Origin: WTJH01 sp049889695
Lineage (GTDB): Bacteria; Bacteroidota; Bacteroidia; Flavobacteriales; Flavobacteriaceae
DNA length: 64,000 bases
Assembly (NCBI GenBank): GCA_049889695.1
Contig: JBMHCX010000014.1
Span: forward strand, 1-64,000
Reading direction: 5' to 3'
In this document: positions 63,201-64,000 of the stretch, piece by piece
How the letters are laid out: each line of letters starts with the position of its first letter
How positions within the stretch are numbered: the first letter of the stretch is position 1
Position numbers and translations under genes: made by a program
Notes under the pieces: model-generated
Databases searched by the model: none
What the model saw: only the letters and a program-made list of their open reading frames with translations
What the model was told of the DNA's origin: nothing

Positions 63201-64000
63201 AAACCGTCAGGTAAGAAAATCGTTGGACTGATGATATTCACTGCACCAGTTCCGCTAAACTCAAACTCAATTGGCGTAATTGGGTCGTTCTGACATACAT
63301 TAACGATTACAGGAGCAGACGTGAGTGTAATTTCTTCGTTCGGATTCACGACGATAAATCCATAAACAGTTGTTTCATTACAGAGAGAGTTCGTCGTGGT
63401 TACAGAATATCGATATGCGGTTGGGACGTCTACACTGACTGTTGGTGTTCCCTGAATGGTGAGCGTTTGTGTTGTTACTTGAGTAAACAATCCTGCTGGA
63501 AGCCCAAAGGCATTTGCCTGATTTGTGGAAGCTCCAAAGGTGTAGGTAATTGGCACAATACCCTCTCCTTCACAAATCGACTGATCGTCTGTTCCTACTG
63601 CTGAAGTAAGGGAAACTGTAGCATTGGCTTGTACTTCGATTTGTATGGTTTCCGTTTGTGCAACACAGTTTGAATTATCCGTTGTTACTGTAAAGTTCTG
63701 AACACCGAGAACTGTTGGGGTACCAGTAATCGTTAATACTTTAGGACCATTGACCATCACCGGTAGATTCGGAGTGATGTTGGGTGCATTAAACGGTGGA
63801 TTAGGATTCGCCTCCTGAAGTGTATTGACACTGAAGGTTTGGCCTACCGTAAGTCCTTCTAAGGCAATAGCAGTACCACTAACAGTTGCGGTCACTTCAC
63901 GGTTAGGATCAGCCATAATAGAACCAACTAAGGCATTCACAACTGTAAGCGAATTATCGCCTACAAACGATACATAAGTATACTGACTTGAATTGATGAA
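57200..64000 (-). CDS. Giant surface adhesin-like protein, 5' end outside the window
   Basis: The frame stays open to the window edge at 64000, so at least 2266 residues of the C-terminal part are present. A GTG at 63940 could look like a start, but upstream codons remain open and continue the same domain. Order along the protein: PKD-like repeats with TSAVGTDDQSICEGEG-type openings (about 63950-61800), SprB-like repeats beginning ISCNGANDGSI (61770-61740), beta domains with a Ser/Thr-rich linker (60490-60430), a PKD domain (EWLFGDNTP, about 57680) and a CHU_C-type sorting domain (VPNVFTPNNDLVNDTF to the stop at 57200). It is a paralogue of the downstream giant and the first gene of the locus seen here. 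Confidence 0.9.
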   Translation of the reverse strand, partial: FINSSQYTYVSFVGDNSLTVVNALVGSIMADPNREVTATVSGTAIALEGLTVGQTFSVNTLQEANPNPPFNAPNITPNLPVMVNGPKVLTITGTPTVLGVQNFTVTTDNSNCVAQTETIQIEVQANATVSLTSAVGTDDQSICEGEGIVPITYTFGASTNQANAFGLPAGLFTQVTTQTLTIQGTPTVSVDVPTAYRYSVTTTNSLCNETTVYGFIVVNPNEEITLTSAPVIVNVCQNDPITPIEFEFSGTGAVNIISPTIFLPDGLSGATSNITTQTITVEVSGTGGPAGEEYYVILDGRSYRYVTAAASETATVIRDGLLAAIIDPLVSDTTSGTNQIVFEANTAGFLFETRLISDDNSANLRVVASEAVTGIFTVTGTPTLLASPTLYNFTVTTPGSQCASDTATARIQVNSASSLTLTSGNPVVNQCGDTAIPPIEFQIGGGGEFGSLTFTPITPGAPAVNGMTASYNNITGQLSIGGNLISNVTSSPYVYSYTINTINNPNGCDEASYTSSITILPNDTITLMPGSAPLVQQVCVQSDISTVTLQLGGGAFSYTITWTGGNPGIFDSYNPTTKVISLTGFAGIAVASPTIYPYAITTTGICSSVTISGSIEIVPLSTMNLISPTLRLDQQTGNAAICLNDPIQDIQYQLGGGAINARLTFPTLLPGDQLGIGLLGPDANNIVTISTISIPNFTISQTTIFPYEIETVNANGCAPEIVAVGNIQMHPIPSVNETVILNEDVTNISCNGANDGSIIIPTSPITEFQRRIAGGQLAEAQVDRVYWSGATPTLLEVVSIDINGTAFNHTVVEDIPGSGVSESINSIFQDLVDQINRSGLDVRATLLLDTSFVPPVDYIRLESLTAGLAFTAQGTNTTSGLASTTITNVTANRAANYQFTWTGNVVINGISSTIVRSGLSQTNLPPGEYYLSVSINGCTSNPQLTPVVITEPDAITVTVTTCEESAKVDIIGGTAPYTVRLLRETLNASNQLVNIPVETRPNIYSPGTTFSALTPGGNYIAQIFDANSANSTNTFSGCYEEVAFRVTSGISINVAAVEALIQADLCNEQPVNIPEGSIAALSTIPSSTVWITGGSGDFDYEWLDDNNRIVNSEAFINPTENLYPGVYVLVITDNLLGCDYRETFTLTGEPDITIEASAATNPLPIPWFPSSPSITTSTTTSTTSTNTVIDSLVELQCVDDRATLGVDVITTSLRGYNITWTNLLTGSTAGSGATLSDVEEGIYEARINFGGSCDYYYRFEVREPSPIGIREVSEARIESLCVGAIGSTIQFELTGPNAARAQEVTLNNALSERPVANNGRYFVTFNNLDETTIGIINANTGSTSGTIRLDYEIAYDTLCDPFEGNIEINRLFLPQQIDFNAIVYRPIDCSNNDYPFGIIQISADPILTGEDESSALIVWEGDVDDPDLPGYRETEFSAYLPWSIDPVDYGMSSQQRDAAGLPRVFDGQNTYLFNIQYPGEYRYTIYTGTGSATCPVGSGTIVIEDESSISQLQITSLDVTQPGCGASLGEIELDIDDDTIVPPLDIVWEQFSTTTAITTQTQVVNVVINGVVSQTTVSQTVQVQQWIELPQYRGQARLRNVPNGVYRATLSDGRGVDNACASGNITTRNINISSEGINITNFEIEDVPFTGADANDCSVSVLSDATFNINSNITNARNFFVINLTHDGNTIFSDTRISNGGNERANPGHFVSAAEVVMSRRGSFFRVNNLEPGEYTLRVGQLSTTSSDTICEQIYIFNVAEYEPITWTGDTEINISPCDNQALVTAQVQGGRPFILPNGEVLYQYEWTFRPYNDEGVFDGTIQEFFSETIILNRPGQLSLTVIDSRCSFDLTESISFEVDYEYPPFTVSPELIDPATGERVFSLPPSCGDDANDGQIFLSVDGGRPPYVINWYKENPLPEFNDPNAEFPGFEPLPAYRGSTRLTDLQAGNYRISIVSLNNECSDNNIQGNNAFNFIQDIVVQPNRDLYILDGPYVDEDLCRQLPGRLIIDVYDNLQGALTFTYNGELVLTDDINRISDRTYTLLIAEPQANAELIISNAEGCRISTSISLGVGDPNFTYSSINYESVGTILAREEVTFENTSTDPFIESEWLFGDNTPSVRVPVLRDSIIPVRHAYGISGTYFATLRISNEIGCTEETTQPIIVGKGYNILVPNVFTPNNDLVNDTFKPLFSGFRSMQFTIYDYRGNVVYTENQEVETDSNYEPLVIEGWDAENAADSPYYVYTAVGTTLFGDVIVERSGTFIVIR

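Noticed and set aside
46012..64000. Open frames of 60-110 codons opposite the giant genes
   Set aside because: They have no start context or recognisable domain, and lie antisense to long repeats; they look like chance frames.
63940..64000. GTG at 63940 as the start of the upstream giant
   Set aside because: The frame stays open beyond it to the window edge and continues the same module (SQYTYVSFVGDNSLTVVNALV), so the real start is outside.
1..64000. tRNA genes, rRNA genes, insertion sequences or prophage
   Set aside because: I found no cloverleaf sequence, transposase, integrase or phage structural gene by eye. A tRNAscan or IS search would be decisive and was not possible.

Overview
The window looks like chromosome of a marine-type member of the Bacteroidota, class Flavobacteriia. 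Support comes from promoters of the Bacteroidota type (TTTG, about 19-20 nt, TAnnTTTG), near-absence of Shine-Dalgarno sequences, a PorP/SprF gene between two giant proteins ending in the gliding-motility-associated (type B, type IX secretion) C-terminal domain, families largely restricted to Flavobacteriia (DUF6495, DUF4199, DUF4252, the HEAT-like neighbour of purB) and a short CarB. Gene density is very high: several convergent pairs overlap by 4-11 bp and no gap without a gene exceeds about 300 bp. I see no tRNA, rRNA, insertion sequence, prophage or CRISPR array.

Layout. 1-3.2 kb: end of a fibronectin-like surface protein, an AlkB-type alkane/fatty-acid hydroxylase, an alpha/beta hydrolase and a sterol-desaturase-family hydroxylase. 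3.2-6.3 kb: hisS, a DUF6495 gene and the rpsF-rpsR-rplI operon. 6.3-15.4 kb: a LytTR regulator with a degenerate receiver, priA, a YihY-like protein, rlmH, rdgB, a carboxypeptidase-regulatory-like protein, a HEAT-like protein, purB and two DUF4252 genes. 15.6-22.2 kb: an S41 lipoprotein protease, then a vitamin B12 uptake locus (cobalamin riboswitch plus TonB receptor, diverging from a btuFCD-like ABC transporter). 22.2-30.3 kb: carB, rpmH, a TPR membrane protein, a small hydrolase, a small GNAT-like protein, mtaB, a peptide-binding lipoprotein and rpmE2. 30.4-36.6 kb: DUF4199, then a tightly packed glycosyltransferase, phosphohexomutase, ABC exporter and m5C methyltransferase operon. 36.7-44.6 kb: purL, then fatty-acid activation and oxidation genes (fadD-like, marR-like, acyl-CoA dehydrogenase) with a striking repeated palindrome before marR. 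44.7-64 kb: an M28-like secreted peptidase, then a minus-strand surface-protein locus.

The surface-protein locus fills nearly 18 kb. Its order in the direction of transcription is a giant protein (at least 2266 residues, 5' end outside the window), a PorP/SprF-like outer-membrane protein overlapping it by 4 nt, and a second giant protein of 3365 residues. The two giants are diverged paralogues with the same order of repeat types and the same export domain, so the SprF-like protein probably serves the secretion of one or both to the cell surface.

The most unusual points are the paired giants with an 60-80-residue module inserted repeatedly into their Ig-like repeats, the triple ATGCATGCAT palindrome that covers the marR start codon and may also terminate fadD, a LytTR regulator lacking the phospho-acceptor aspartate, an M28-like peptidase in which the first metal-ligand histidine is aspartate, and a palindrome laid over the -7 element of the S41 protease promoter. 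Everything here was read by eye; no database search was run.
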